A stretch of DNA of 64,000 nucleotides from Cupriavidus pauculus (GTDB taxonomy: Bacteria > Pseudomonadota > Gammaproteobacteria > Burkholderiales > Burkholderiaceae), in the NCBI RefSeq assembly GCF_022179805.1, contig NZ_BPUO01000006.1:62001-126000 (forward strand). The letters are read 5' to 3'. The notes beneath the pieces were generated by a model that saw nothing but the letters and a program-made list of their open reading frames with translations, was not told the origin of the DNA and searched no databases. Of this stretch, positions 27,633 through 36,813 are shown piece by piece (within the stretch, counting starts at the first letter, position 1; each line of letters opens with the position of its first letter). The translations under genes were made by a program, and so were the position numbers.

Positions 27633-28826
27633 ATGGCTCACGTACCCCAAATCAAGATTCCCGCCACGTACATGCGCGGCGGCACCAGCAAGGGTGTGTT
27701 TTTCCGCCTGCAGGACCTGCCCGAGGCGGCACGCAAGCCGGGCGAGGCGCGCGACCGCCTGCTGCTGCGCGTGATCGGCAGCCCCGACCCGTATGGCAAG
27801 CAGATCGACGGCATGGGCGCAGCCACATCGAGCACCAGCAAGACGGTGATCATCTCGAAAAGCACGCGCCCTGACCACGACGTCGACTACCTGTTCGGCC
27901 AGGTATCGATCGACCAGCCGTTCGTGGACTGGAGCGGCAACTGCGGCAACCTGTCGGCCGCCGTGGGGCCGTTCGCGATCAGCAACGGCTTTATCGACGC
28001 ATCGCGGATTCCTGAAAACGGCACCGTGACCGTGAAGATCTGGCAGGCCAACATCGGCAAGACGATCATCTCGCACGTGCCCATCACGAATGGCGCGGTG
28101 CAGGAAACCGGCGACTTCGAACTCGACGGCGTCACGTTTCCAGCGGCTGAAGTGCAGCTCGAATTCATGGACCCGGCCGCCGAGGAAGGCGACGACGGCG
28201 GCGGCGCGATGTTCCCGACCGGCAACCTGGTCGACGACCTGGAAGTGCCGGGCGTGGGCACGCTGAAGGCCACGATGATCAACGCGGGCATTCCGACGAT
28301 CTTCGTCAATGCCGAGGCCATCGGCTACACCGGCGCCGAACTCCAGGACGCCATCAACGGCGACCCGAAGGCGCTGGCCATGTTCGAGACGATCCGTGCC
28401 TACGGCGCCAAGCGCATGGGCCTGATCCAGGACATCGCCGAGGCGCAGAAGCGCCAGCACACCCCCAAGGTGGCGTTCGTGGCAAAGCCGACCACCTATA
28501 CGGCGTCGAGCGGCAAGACGGTGGAAGCCGGCGCGGTGGACCTGCTGGTGCGCGCGCTGTCGATGGGCAAGCTGCACCACGCGATGATGGGCACGGCTGC
28601 CGTGGCCATTGGCACGGCGGCGGCGGTGCCGGGCACGCTGGTCAACCTGGCGGCCGGCGGCGGTGAACGTGAGGCAGTGCGCTTCGGCCATCCGTCCGGC
28701 ACCCTGCGCGTGGGCGCCCAGGCCGAGCAAGCGGACGGCCAGTGGACCGTGAAGAAGGCCATCATGAGCCGCAGCGCGCGCGTGCTGATGGAGGGCTGGG
28801 TGCGCGTGCCGGGCGACGCGTTCTAA
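27633..28826 (+). CDS. prpF: 2-methylaconitate cis-trans isomerase PrpF
   Basis: 397 residues of the PrpF/DAP-epimerase-like fold. It starts with the family block [16 protein letters not shown] (catalytic Lys within TSKG) and contains [18 protein letters not shown], equivalent to the active-site loop. It converts the AcnD product into a substrate for aconitase hydration. ATG 27633 has AGGAAA upstream. It is the last gene of the operon and is followed by a strong terminator. Confidence 0.94.
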   Translation: MAHVPQIKIPATYMRGGTSKGVFFRLQDLPEAARKPGEARDRLLLRVIGSPDPYGKQIDGMGAATSSTSKTVIISKSTRPDHDVDYLFGQVSIDQPFVDWSGNCGNLSAAVGPFAISNGFIDASRIPENGTVTVKIWQANIGKTIISHVPITNGAVQETGDFELDGVTFPAAEVQLEFMDPAAEEGDDGGGAMFPTGNLVDDLEVPGVGTLKATMINAGIPTIFVNAEAIGYTGAELQDAINGDPKALAMFETIRAYGAKRMGLIQDIAEAQKRQHTPKVAFVAKPTTYTASSGKTVEAGAVDLLVRALSMGKLHHAMMGTAAVAIGTAAAVPGTLVNLAAGGGEREAVRFGHPSGTLRVGAQAEQADGQWTVKKAIMSRSARVLMEGWVRVPGDAF

Positions 28827-28859
28827 CGCATCCGCAACCAAGCGGTTTGTCGTCACGAG

Positions 28860-28897
28860 GCGGCATCTTTCCGAGAGGGAAGATGCCGCTTTGTCTT
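28860..28897 (+). terminator. Rho-independent terminator of the prp operon
   Basis: A 13-base stem GCGGCATCTTTCC / GGGAAGATGCCGC with one G-T pair and the loop GAGA, followed by TTTGTCTT. Confidence 0.85.
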
Positions 28898-28953
28898 ATC
28901 CAGCATACGTTTGCGGGAGATCAGCCTCATGTGTGCGGATGCTGTTGTGGTTG

Positions 28954-28982
28954 TCGACGCAACACCGATGCATGGTTATAGT
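28954..28982 (+). promoter_or_regulatory. probable sigma-70 promoter of the asparaginase gene
   Basis: TCGACG (28954-28959) and TATAGT (28977-28982) with a 17-base spacer, about 100 bases before the asparaginase start. Confidence 0.5.
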
Positions 28983-29081
28983 GCACGCTCCGTGGCACAT
29001 GCCAACGGTCTCATGAACCAACCAGAAGCGGCGCCGCGGTTTCCAAAAGAAGCACGCATCGCGCCGAGATGAGGAGAAATC

Positions 29082-30203
29082 ATGCAACGTTTTGCCAAGC
29101 TCACCCCCCTGTCCGCCCTGCTGCTTTCCGCCACGCTGTTTACCGGCGTCGCGCATGCACAGCTGGCCCCGTCCACCAGCGCCACCGCGCCGGCCGGCAC
29201 CACCGCCGAGGCACGCAAGGCCAACATCGTGATCATTGGTACCGGCGGCACCATCGCCGGCGCCGGTGCATCGGCTACCAACACCGCGGCTTACCAGTCC
29301 GCCGTGGTGCCGGTCGACAAGATCATTGCTTCCGTGCCGGAAATCTCGAAGGTCGCCAACGTCAAGGGCGAGCAGATCTTCCAGATCGGGTCGGAAAGCT
29401 TCAACAACGAACGCCTGCTCAAGCTGGCCAAGCGCGTGTCCGAACTGCTCAAGCAGCCCGACGTGGACGGCATCGTGATCACGCACGGTACCGACACCAT
29501 CGAGGAAACCTCGTACTTCCTGAACCTGACGCTAAAGAGCGACAAGCCCGTGGTGGTGGTGGGATCGATGCGTCCGGGCACGGCGCTGGGCGCCGACGGC
29601 GCGCTGAACCTGTATGACGCGGTGCTGGTGGCGTCGAGCCCGGCCTCCAAGGGCAAGGGCGCGCTGGTGGTGCTCAACGACGAGATCCACACCGGCCGCG
29701 ACGTGACCAAGACCAACACGTTCAAGACCGAGACGTTCCGCTCGCCGTTCGGCCCGCTGGGCTACGTGGTGGAAGGCCGCACGCTGTACTACCGCACGCT
29801 GGCCCGCCCGCACACGCTGCAGACCGAGTTCGATATCGACAAGATCGACCGCCTGCCCGAAGTGGCCGTGGTCTACGCCTACGGCAACGTGAACCCGGCC
29901 AGCATCGATGCCGCCGTGAAGAACGGCGCCAAGGCCATCGTCTACGCCGCCACCGGCAACGGCAGCGTGGGCGACTACATGGTCGAGCCGCTCAAGGCCG
30001 CGCAGGCCAAGGGCGTGCAGGTGGTGCGTGCGTCGCGTACCGGCAGCGGCATCGTGGTGCGCAACGCAGAACAGCCGGACGACAAGTACAACTGGATCGT
30101 CACCGACGACCAGTTGCCGCAGAAGGCTCGCATCCTGATGGCCCTGGCGCTGACCAAGACCAACGACCCGAAGGCGCTGCAGCAGATCTTTTGGAAGTAT
30201 TGA
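29082..30203 (+). CDS. ansB: Periplasmic (type II) L-asparaginase
   Basis: 373 residues. A signal peptide (about 1-26, cleaved after AHA) is followed by the asparaginase signatures IIGTGGTIAGAG with the nucleophilic Thr (about 55) and VITHGTDTIEETSYF with the second Thr-Asp pair (about 135). It hydrolyses Asn, perhaps also Gln, to the acid plus ammonia in the periplasm. Export and the 370-residue length fit type II. It has its own promoter and no co-directional neighbour. Confidence 0.93.
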   Translation: MQRFAKLTPLSALLLSATLFTGVAHAQLAPSTSATAPAGTTAEARKANIVIIGTGGTIAGAGASATNTAAYQSAVVPVDKIIASVPEISKVANVKGEQIFQIGSESFNNERLLKLAKRVSELLKQPDVDGIVITHGTDTIEETSYFLNLTLKSDKPVVVVGSMRPGTALGADGALNLYDAVLVASSPASKGKGALVVLNDEIHTGRDVTKTNTFKTETFRSPFGPLGYVVEGRTLYYRTLARPHTLQTEFDIDKIDRLPEVAVVYAYGNVNPASIDAAVKNGAKAIVYAATGNGSVGDYMVEPLKAAQAKGVQVVRASRTGSGIVVRNAEQPDDKYNWIVTDDQLPQKARILMALALTKTNDPKALQQIFWKY

Positions 30204-30218
30204 TGTGTTGAAACGACC

Positions 30219-30240
30219 GATCTCGTAACTCCACGAGATC
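30219..30240. terminator. hairpin between convergent genes, possible terminator
   Basis: GATCTCGT / ACGAGATC, 8-base perfect stem with a 6-base loop, overlapping the thioesterase stop codon. No proper T run follows on either strand, so termination is uncertain. Confidence 0.35.
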
Positions 30241-30682
30241 AAAGGAGTGCCGTGCTCATCAGCGCCTTGGCGGCGAGCACGGCCTCATCATCGCGTTCCG
30301 CGAAGACCGACACCTCGGTCACCACCTGCCGCTTGCCCCGCCGCACCACGTCGGCCACGGCGCGCAGGTCCGCCGACTTTGCCGGCGCCAGGTACTGGAT
30401 CGACAGCGATCCGGTCGCCCCGCCCTTCACCACTTCCAGGTCCACGGCTGTAAAAGCCGCCGCCGCGCCGGCCACGTCGATCAGTGTCGCAATGACCCCG
30501 CCGTGCACCATGTCGCCGACGGTGATGTTCTGCATGCTGAACGGCAGCAGCAATTCCACGTGATCGACCTCGACCAGATCGAAGCGGATGCCCAGCGCGC
30601 GTGCGACCGGCGATCCGATCAGCACCGATTCGAGCATGGCGGCATTGCGAGCGTCGACTGGCTTTGAAGACGTGTGGGACAT
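30239..30682 (-). CDS. PaaI-type acyl-CoA thioesterase (hotdog fold)
   Basis: 147 residues. A hotdog domain carries the catalytic/structural block VHGGVIATLIDVAGAAAA (about 66-83, with the HGG-D pattern of the PaaI group) and ends in the usual strand region VTEVSVFAERDDEAVLAA. Such enzymes are cytosolic tetramers that cleave small or aromatic acyl-CoAs. ATG 30680-30682 has GGAG upstream; an upstream in-frame start adds 12 residues. The specific acyl-CoA is unknown. Confidence 0.85.
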   Translation of the reverse strand: MSHTSSKPVDARNAAMLESVLIGSPVARALGIRFDLVEVDHVELLLPFSMQNITVGDMVHGGVIATLIDVAGAAAAFTAVDLEVVKGGATGSLSIQYLAPAKSADLRAVADVVRRGKRQVVTEVSVFAERDDEAVLAAKALMSTALL

Positions 30683-30816
30683 AAGGGGGCTCCCTGGCAT
30701 CAGCTGGACTGGAATCATGACCTGTCCATCCTAGGTGTCGACCGGGCGCCGCACAATGACCTTGGGAGTAATAAGGGCGCAGCGCAGAAGTGGCGGAAGC
30801 GCCAGGGCCGGACGTT

Positions 30817-30822
30817 TATAAT
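30817..30822 (+). promoter_or_regulatory. -10 element TATAAT before the DUF1289 gene
   Basis: Perfect TATAAT 31 bases upstream of the chosen start codon. No good -35 hexamer is visible at 16-18 bases. Confidence 0.45.
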
Positions 30823-30852
30823 GTGCGGCCCATTACCGTAGCCCCAGTTTCG

Positions 30853-31107
30853 ATGTCCGACCAAGCTCCCGATTTGCCGATCCAGCAGGCCGCTTCCGCC
30901 CAGGACGAGGCCCAGGCCCGCCTGAGCGACCGTCCGGACAGCCCGTGCATCGGCATCTGCTCGACCCTGTTCGACGAGGTGTGCCAGGGCTGCGGCCGCA
31001 CCGCGTTCGAAGTCAGCAACTGGGTGTTCTACGAGGAAGCGGAAAAGCAGGTCATCTGGGAACGGATCACCCGCGAAGGCACCGCGTGGCGCTTCCGCCA
31101 GGAATAA
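30853..31107 (+). CDS. DUF1289 small cysteine-rich protein
   Basis: 84 residues. A disordered N-terminus is followed by the DUF1289 core CIGICSTLFDEVCQGCGRT, with four Cys in a CxxxC...CxxC pattern likely to bind a metal, and the helix WVFYEEAEKQVIWERI. Function is unknown. A TATAAT lies at 30817-30822, about 30 bases before the chosen ATG, and argues for this start over the in-frame one at 30790. Its stop codon directly abuts that of the convergent MOSC gene. Confidence 0.82.
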   Translation: MSDQAPDLPIQQAASAQDEAQARLSDRPDSPCIGICSTLFDEVCQGCGRTAFEVSNWVFYEEAEKQVIWERITREGTAWRFRQE

Positions 31108-31818
31108 TCAGCCGCCCGCGAGACGTTTTTCCATATCCTCGACGATCTGGTTCGCCACGCGCTGGCGTGCCAGCTTGCGCCAGCTTTCCGCCAGCGGCGG
31201 CAGCTCGGCCATCTCCGACAGCGCATCCAGATTGAGCCGGTCCACATACAGCACGTGCAGCAGGCGCTGCAGGCTCCATTGCGGATACGGCCGCGCCACC
31301 AGCACCAGGTGGTCGCCAGCGGCAACCTCGCCTTCCTCGATCACGCGGTAATACCAGCCCGTGCGGCCACTGCCCTGCACCGCCCGCGACATGCCGGCAA
31401 ACCCGAAGCGATGATTGAGTTTCCAGCACGGCTGGCGGGCCTGTGACACCTCCACCAGCGCCGTGCCCAGCCGGTAGCGGTCGCCAATGCAGACATCGGC
31501 TTCCGTCAAACCCGTGGTGCTCAGGTTTTCGCCAAAGGCGCCCGCATGATCGAGCATGGCCAGATGCGCGCCCTGCTCCGCCAGATCGCCGCGCCAGCCT
31601 GCATAGTGGTCACGCGGATAGTGGTGCAGCGCCTTTTCGGGGCCGCCGTGATGCTTCGGGTCGCCCTGTTCGTCGATGTCGAGCCCGACCGTGGTCACGC
31701 GTGCCAGGCCCTGCACCGCCGTCTTGTCGATGCCGCTCGGCACGCCCTTGGGTCCGAACGAGCGTACCTTGCCCGCCAGCAGCGCGTCGATGCGGATGTC
31801 GATTCCAGCCACGCTCAC
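31108..31818 (-). CDS. MOSC-domain sulfur-carrier protein (YiiM-like)
   Basis: 236 residues. The MOSC core (about 20-165) includes DEQGDPKHHGGPEKALHHYP and ends with the conserved-Cys region SQARQPCWKLNHRFG. A C-terminal three-helix part follows. YiiM relatives reduce N-hydroxylated compounds with a molybdenum cofactor. I chose GTG 31816-31818 because AGGAGG sits 7 bases upstream; it overlaps the stop of the GATase gene (GTGA), so the two are coupled. The frame remains open far upstream, but those codons overlap the GATase gene. Confidence 0.85.
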   Translation of the reverse strand: MSVAGIDIRIDALLAGKVRSFGPKGVPSGIDKTAVQGLARVTTVGLDIDEQGDPKHHGGPEKALHHYPRDHYAGWRGDLAEQGAHLAMLDHAGAFGENLSTTGLTEADVCIGDRYRLGTALVEVSQARQPCWKLNHRFGFAGMSRAVQGSGRTGWYYRVIEEGEVAAGDHLVLVARPYPQWSLQRLLHVLYVDRLNLDALSEMAELPPLAESWRKLARQRVANQIVEDMEKRLAGG

Positions 31819-32534
31819 AGCCCTGCCTCCTCCATCCATCGCGCAAACATCAGTTCGCCCGCGCTGGCCACCGTGGCGCCGATCTCGGCCGTGCGGCGCC
31901 GGATCGTGCGCGGATCGACGCCAGCCTTGGCCAGCTCGACGGTATGGCCGATCAGCCAGGTTTCGATATCGCCTGGCTTCACCTCGGGGTGGAATTGCAG
32001 CGCCAGCACGTGCTTGCCGACGGCATAGGCCTGGTTCGGCGTGGCTGCCGTCGACGCCAGACGCTCGGCGCCCTCGGGCAGGTCGAAGGTATCGCCATGC
32101 CAGTGCAGCACTTCCCAGTCGGCATTGGCCAGCACGGCCAGCGGCGAGGCGCGTCCCGCGTCGGTGGGCTGGATCTGCCCCCAGCCAATCTCGCGCGTGC
32201 CCGGGTAGACGCGCGCACCGGACGCGGCGGCGATCAACTGCGCGCCAAGGCAGGCGCCAAGAATGGGCAGTTCCTCTTCCAGCCGGTGCCGGATGACGTT
32301 GACTTCCGCCTCCAGCCACGGATACGCCTCGGTCTCGTAGACGCCGATGGGCCCGCCCAGCACGACGAGCAGGTCGGCCGGGTCGGTCTGCACCAACGTC
32401 AGGTCGTCCACGCCGGCCTGGTAGATGCGGATGTCATGGCCGCGATCGCGTGCCACATCGGCAATCACGCCCGCATGCTCGAAAGCGACGTGCTGGATCA
32501 CGTCGGTTCGTAACTGGCGTTTGGGTTCGCTCAT
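31815..32534 (-). CDS. Class I glutamine amidotransferase-like protein
   Basis: 239 residues. The triad motifs are ILGACLGAQLIA with the nucleophilic Cys (about 93) and LQFHPEV with the catalytic His (about 177), plus HWHGDTF as in the GMP-synthase-like stand-alone subgroup. No synthetase domain is attached, so it may act on a free gamma-glutamyl substrate or serve a partner. It overlaps the MOSC gene by four bases, but no shared pathway is evident. Confidence 0.85.
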   Translation of the reverse strand: MSEPKRQLRTDVIQHVAFEHAGVIADVARDRGHDIRIYQAGVDDLTLVQTDPADLLVVLGGPIGVYETEAYPWLEAEVNVIRHRLEEELPILGACLGAQLIAAASGARVYPGTREIGWGQIQPTDAGRASPLAVLANADWEVLHWHGDTFDLPEGAERLASTAATPNQAYAVGKHVLALQFHPEVKPGDIETWLIGHTVELAKAGVDPRTIRRRTAEIGATVASAGELMFARWMEEAGL

Positions 32535-32611
32535 CGATGGGCACTCCTGTCAGTAAATTCGTTCGTGGTTCGGCGCCGGCGGCGCGAAGCTCCATACGAT
32601 ACCGCACTGCA

Positions 32612-35077
32612 TCATTGCTTGCCCACGGCCGGCTGCAAAACCAATGTATCGAAGCTGTCGCCGCCCGGGTTGCGCCGGTGCGAGCCGATCGTGATGTACT
32701 GCACCGCCGCCCATTTGTCGGTCCAGTCACGGTAATGCGGGGACAGCGCATTGCCCGACTGCCCGGTCGACGTCATGAAGCGCGAATCGGACAGATCAGA
32801 AAGGTCGTAGATCGCGCGCAGGCTTGCCGCGTGCACGCTTTCGAACGGCGCCTGTTCGTCGCGCAGGTTGTGGCGGCCCACGTCCACCGTATAGGTGTCG
32901 CCGCCGGTGCGCACGCGGACATTGAACAGGCTGGACAGGTACGGCACCTTGCCGAACGGCTTGTGCTCGGAACGGGCCGTGTGGGCCTTGCCCCACCGCC
33001 ATTTGGCCGGATCGTCGCCATAGCGCTGGTCCAGGTCGGCCACGGCACGGCGCCACGCCTGGCCGATCGCATCGGCGCAGGTTTCGCGCGTGGTCGTGCG
33101 CGCGTTGTCGCACCAGAACGCGCCCAGCCCCTGCGGGTCGCGCATCGCATTCAGCATTGGCAACTGCACGTTGCGCTGGTCCCACAGGCTATTGAACAGC
33201 GGATCGCCGACCTTGTCCTCGAACAGCACGCGCGACAGCTCGCGCAGCCATGCGGTCACCACCAGCGGCTCGGCGCGATCGGCGGCCATCGTGCCGTCCC
33301 ACTTGCGCAGCGCATCGAACAGCCGCCGCTCGCGCTCGGGGCGGGAGGCATCGCTGGCCACCGGCGCGGCCAGCAGCAGCGGCAGCGCGTCGCGCACCGC
33401 CAGCGACACCACGTCCTTCTGGATCACGCCGAAGGTGTCCGGCGTATGGCGCTTCTCGGCATCGAGCAGCGTCTGGATACGCTGGGCCCGGTACGGCACG
33501 CTCCATTCACTGGTGATGTAGAACGGGTAGTTGTCATCCACGATCTTCTGGTTGGCCGTGACGATGCTGCCCGATGGCGGATTGAACCGGTGCGGCAACT
33601 GGTCGAACGGGATAAAGCCCTGCCAGTCGTACTTGGCGTCCCAGCCGGGGGCCGGCGCCAGGCCCATCAGGTCGTTGTCGGCCCGGCGGATCGGCACCAG
33701 TCCCGGCGCGATATAGCCGATATTGCCGTCCACGTCGGCGTAGACCATGTTCTGCTGCGGCGAATGAAAATCGCGCAGCGCGGCAACAAAGCTCTTCCAG
33801 TCAGTGGCCGTGCCGATTTTCAGGCTGGCCTGGAAGGTCCGGTCGTCGGGGCGCAGCGCAGTCCACTGGAATGCCACCACATATTGCGCGCCCAGCGGCT
33901 TGATCGCCGTGCCAATCGGCTCGGCCACATCCGACATCACCGGCCCATGTCGCGTTGTCCGGACATTGAGCGTCAGGTCGGGCTGGCCCTTGATCTTGAT
34001 GACTTCGGTACGCGTCTCGAAATCGGCCCAGCCGTCGGGCGTCTGGTAGCGGCCCGGATTGGCCGGGTCGATGCGTTCGATATACAGATCCTGCACATCG
34101 GGCGCCGTATTGGTGAAGCCCCAAGCGATGCGCTTGTTATGGCCCAGCACCACCAGCGGCGCGCCAGGCAGCGTGGCGCCGGTCAGGTCCAGCCCCGGTG
34201 CCTGCAGATGCGCGAAATACCAGAGCGCCGGCGCCTGCAGCCCCAGGTGCGGATCGTTGGCCAGCAACGGCTTGCCGCTGCGCGTGTGGGCGCCCGATAC
34301 CACCCAGTTGTTCGATCCCATGCCGTCGACATAACCGGCCGGCGCATGCTCGGACAATTGCGCCATGGCCGTGGCCACCGGGGCCAGCTGGCGATAGAAA
34401 CTGGCGTAGTCCATGGTCCGCAACGGCTTGTCGCCGGGATACGGCGCCAGGATCTCGGCGATGCGCGCGGTGGGCAACTGCTGGGCCAGGCCCATGCGCA
34501 GCACTTCCTGCCGCCAGTTGCCGCCCAGGTCCCAGGCCATCATGGTCTGCCAGCCCAGCGTATCGGCGGGCTCCCAGTGTTCTGGCCGGGTGCCCACCAG
34601 CAGAAATTCCGGCGGCAGCGCCGCGCGGCGCGTATCGATATAGGCGTTGACCCCGTCCGCGTATGCCTGCAGCACAGCGCGGGTATCGGCCGGCATTTTG
34701 GCCAGCACGGCCTCGGCGTTGCGCCGTACGCCCATCGTGCGCAGGAAGCGGTCGGTATCGAGCGCGCTCGGGCCCAGGATCTCGGCCAGCCGGCCGGCCA
34801 CGATGCGCTTGTTCATCTGCATCTGCCAGAGCCGGTCCTGCGCATGGACGTAGCCCAACCCGTAATAGGCATCGAGCGCATTGGCAGCCTGGATATGGGG
34901 CACGGCGTTGCGGTCGCGCACCACCACCACGCGGTCGCGCAGCCCGGGCAGGTGCAGGGTACCGGCCGTGTCCGGCTGCGATGCCTGCCGATACCAGACG
35001 TAGCCGCCGATGGCGCCCGTCAGCCCCAGCACCACCACGCACAGCAACAACCAGCCCAGCCGTTTGAACCAGCGCAT
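32612..35077 (-). CDS. Penicillin acylase family (Ntn-hydrolase) protein
   Basis: 821 residues. An N-terminal hydrophobic segment (about 9-30) for export or anchoring is followed by the small-subunit region, a spacer, and the beta-subunit start GMGSNNWVVSG, where the Ser at about 255 becomes the N-terminal nucleophile after self-cleavage. Family members are periplasmic acylases acting on beta-lactams, acyl-homoserine lactones or other amides. ATG 35075-35077 has AAAGGGGG upstream. The acyl-chain preference cannot be read here, so quorum quenching remains a possibility only. Confidence 0.87.
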   Translation of the reverse strand: MRWFKRLGWLLLCVVVLGLTGAIGGYVWYRQASQPDTAGTLHLPGLRDRVVVVRDRNAVPHIQAANALDAYYGLGYVHAQDRLWQMQMNKRIVAGRLAEILGPSALDTDRFLRTMGVRRNAEAVLAKMPADTRAVLQAYADGVNAYIDTRRAALPPEFLLVGTRPEHWEPADTLGWQTMMAWDLGGNWRQEVLRMGLAQQLPTARIAEILAPYPGDKPLRTMDYASFYRQLAPVATAMAQLSEHAPAGYVDGMGSNNWVVSGAHTRSGKPLLANDPHLGLQAPALWYFAHLQAPGLDLTGATLPGAPLVVLGHNKRIAWGFTNTAPDVQDLYIERIDPANPGRYQTPDGWADFETRTEVIKIKGQPDLTLNVRTTRHGPVMSDVAEPIGTAIKPLGAQYVVAFQWTALRPDDRTFQASLKIGTATDWKSFVAALRDFHSPQQNMVYADVDGNIGYIAPGLVPIRRADNDLMGLAPAPGWDAKYDWQGFIPFDQLPHRFNPPSGSIVTANQKIVDDNYPFYITSEWSVPYRAQRIQTLLDAEKRHTPDTFGVIQKDVVSLAVRDALPLLLAAPVASDASRPERERRLFDALRKWDGTMAADRAEPLVVTAWLRELSRVLFEDKVGDPLFNSLWDQRNVQLPMLNAMRDPQGLGAFWCDNARTTTRETCADAIGQAWRRAVADLDQRYGDDPAKWRWGKAHTARSEHKPFGKVPYLSSLFNVRVRTGGDTYTVDVGRHNLRDEQAPFESVHAASLRAIYDLSDLSDSRFMTSTGQSGNALSPHYRDWTDKWAAVQYITIGSHRRNPGGDSFDTLVLQPAVGKQ

Positions 35078-35131
35078 CGCAACGTTCCCCCTTTGGAAAG
35101 ACGCAAGCATCGCAGATTTCCGCCCAGACAA

Positions 35132-35157
35132 GAATGCCCGGACTTAGCCGGGCATTC
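35132..35157 (-). terminator. hairpin after the aldehyde dehydrogenase gene
   Basis: GAATGCCCGG / CCGGGCATTC, a perfect 10-base stem with a 6-base loop. On the minus strand it is followed by TTGTCTG, a weak U tract. It separates the dehydrogenase from the acylase gene. Confidence 0.6.
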
Positions 35158-35181
35158 CTGATACGTGGTGCCGAAGGCCGG

Positions 35182-36618
35182 TCAGCCGGACTTCTTCAGT
35201 TGCAGCGACTTGTATTCGAGGAATTCCTCCAACCCGAACTTGCCGCCTTCCCGGCCATTGCCCGACTGCTTGAAGCCGCCGAACGGCGCGTTCATGTTGA
35301 ACGGGCCGCCGTTGATATCGACCTGGCCGGTACGGATACGGCGTGCTACCCGGATGGCGCGCGCCTCGTCGCCGGACCAGACGCCGCCGCCCAGGCCGTA
35401 GACACTGTCATTGGCGATGCGGATCGCGTCGTCCTCGGTGTCGTAGCAGATCACCGACAGCACCGGCCCGAAGATTTCCTCCTGCGCCACGGTCGCCTTG
35501 GGATCGACATTGCCCAGCACGGTCGGCTTGACGAAGAACCCGCGCTCGAAGCCAGCCGGGGTATCGGGGCCGCCGGCCACCAGTTCGGCACCCTCTTCCA
35601 GCCCGCGACGGATATACGCCGTCACGCGTTCCTTCTGCGTTGCCGAGATCAGCGGTCCCATGCGCGTGGTATCCGCCAGCGGATCGCCCAGTGCAAAACC
35701 TTCCACGACCTTGGCCGCCACGGCCTTCACCTCGTCGTAGCGGCTGCGCGGCACCAGCATGCGGGTGTGCGCCGAGCAGGTCTGCCCCGAGTTCAGGAAG
35801 CAGGCCGAGATGGTGCCCTTGACGGCCGCCGCCAGGTCCGCATCGTCCAGGATCACCGACGCCGACTTGCCGCCCAGCTCCAGCGCCACGCGCTTCACCG
35901 ATTGCGCGGCCAGCTCGGACACGCGCTTGCCGGCACGGGTGGAACCCGTGAACGACACCATATCCACTTCCGGATGGCTGGCCAGTACCTCGCCCACCAC
36001 CGGGCCATAGCCCGTGACCAGGTTGAACACGCCCGGCGGCAGGCCGGCGGCTTCGATCACCTCGGCCAGCACAAACGCATTGAGCGGCGCCACTTCCGAC
36101 GGCTTGAGCACCACGGTGCAGCCCGCGGCCAGCGCCGGCGCCACCTTCAGCGTGATCTGGTTCAATGGGTAGTTCCACGGGGTGATGGCTGCCACCACGC
36201 CCACCGGTTCACGCACGACCAGCGAATTGCCGACCTGCTCCTCGAACGGGAACGCTTCGAGCAGTGCGGCGGCCTGGCCCCAGTTGTATACCGGCCCGCC
36301 CACCTGGATGGCGCGCGCCAGCTTGATCGGCATGCCCACTTCCCCGGCAATCAGTTGCGCCAGTTCCTCGGTGCGGTCCTTCAGCCCTTCGGCGATCTTG
36401 CGGATATAGCGGGCGCGCTCGGCGGCGGGCGTAGCGGCCCAGCCATCGAATGCCGCACGGGCGGCTGCAATGGCATCCTCGGCGTCACGCGCATGTCCCT
36501 CGGGGATCTTGCCCATGACCGCCTCGGTGGCGGAATGGATGACTTCAATATTTCCCGTGCCGTGGGGGGTCACCCACTTGCCGTTGATAAACAGTTTGTC
36601 TCGTTGTTGCATGGCCAC
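35182..36618 (-). CDS. NAD(P)-dependent aldehyde dehydrogenase
   Basis: 478 residues, full length. [10 protein letters not shown] and [10 protein letters not shown] line the cofactor site, LELGGKSA holds the general-base Glu (about 248), and [11 protein letters not shown] has the nucleophilic Cys (about 281). The family is broad and the sequence does not fix the substrate. It is divergent from a hypothetical gene across 195 bases, which contain the palindrome TGGTGCACCA. Confidence 0.9.
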   Translation of the reverse strand: MAMQQRDKLFINGKWVTPHGTGNIEVIHSATEAVMGKIPEGHARDAEDAIAAARAAFDGWAATPAAERARYIRKIAEGLKDRTEELAQLIAGEVGMPIKLARAIQVGGPVYNWGQAAALLEAFPFEEQVGNSLVVREPVGVVAAITPWNYPLNQITLKVAPALAAGCTVVLKPSEVAPLNAFVLAEVIEAAGLPPGVFNLVTGYGPVVGEVLASHPEVDMVSFTGSTRAGKRVSELAAQSVKRVALELGGKSASVILDDADLAAAVKGTISACFLNSGQTCSAHTRMLVPRSRYDEVKAVAAKVVEGFALGDPLADTTRMGPLISATQKERVTAYIRRGLEEGAELVAGGPDTPAGFERGFFVKPTVLGNVDPKATVAQEEIFGPVLSVICYDTEDDAIRIANDSVYGLGGGVWSGDEARAIRVARRIRTGQVDINGGPFNMNAPFGGFKQSGNGREGGKFGLEEFLEYKSLQLKKSG

Positions 36619-36666
36619 AGCCCTCGTCAGGTGGATCGGCGGAGTGCAAAGTTTTTGTTACTTTTA

Positions 36667-36676
36667 TGGTGCACCA
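36667..36676. promoter_or_regulatory. 10-base palindrome upstream of the aldehyde dehydrogenase
   Basis: TGGTGCACCA is a perfect palindrome about 50 bases before the dehydrogenase start and resembles GntR-type operator cores. No regulator gene is adjacent. Confidence 0.3.
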
Positions 36677-36813
36677 CATTGTAGGCTGGTTTGCGAGTTC
36701 ACTTTTTTGTGATCGCAAGCAGGTCCAGACAACAAGATGGCGATAATCGGCCGCACAAGATTCACCCCGAGGGCCTCGCCGCGGGCGGCCGATCCATAAC
36801 AAAGGAGCGAGAC

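Noticed and set aside
30219..30240. Attenuator or riboswitch
   Set aside because: Only a simple hairpin between two convergent genes; there is no conserved aptamer pattern.
32450..35161. 903-codon frame opposite the penicillin-acylase gene
   Set aside because: Shadow of codon bias; it covers both the acylase and part of the amidotransferase gene.
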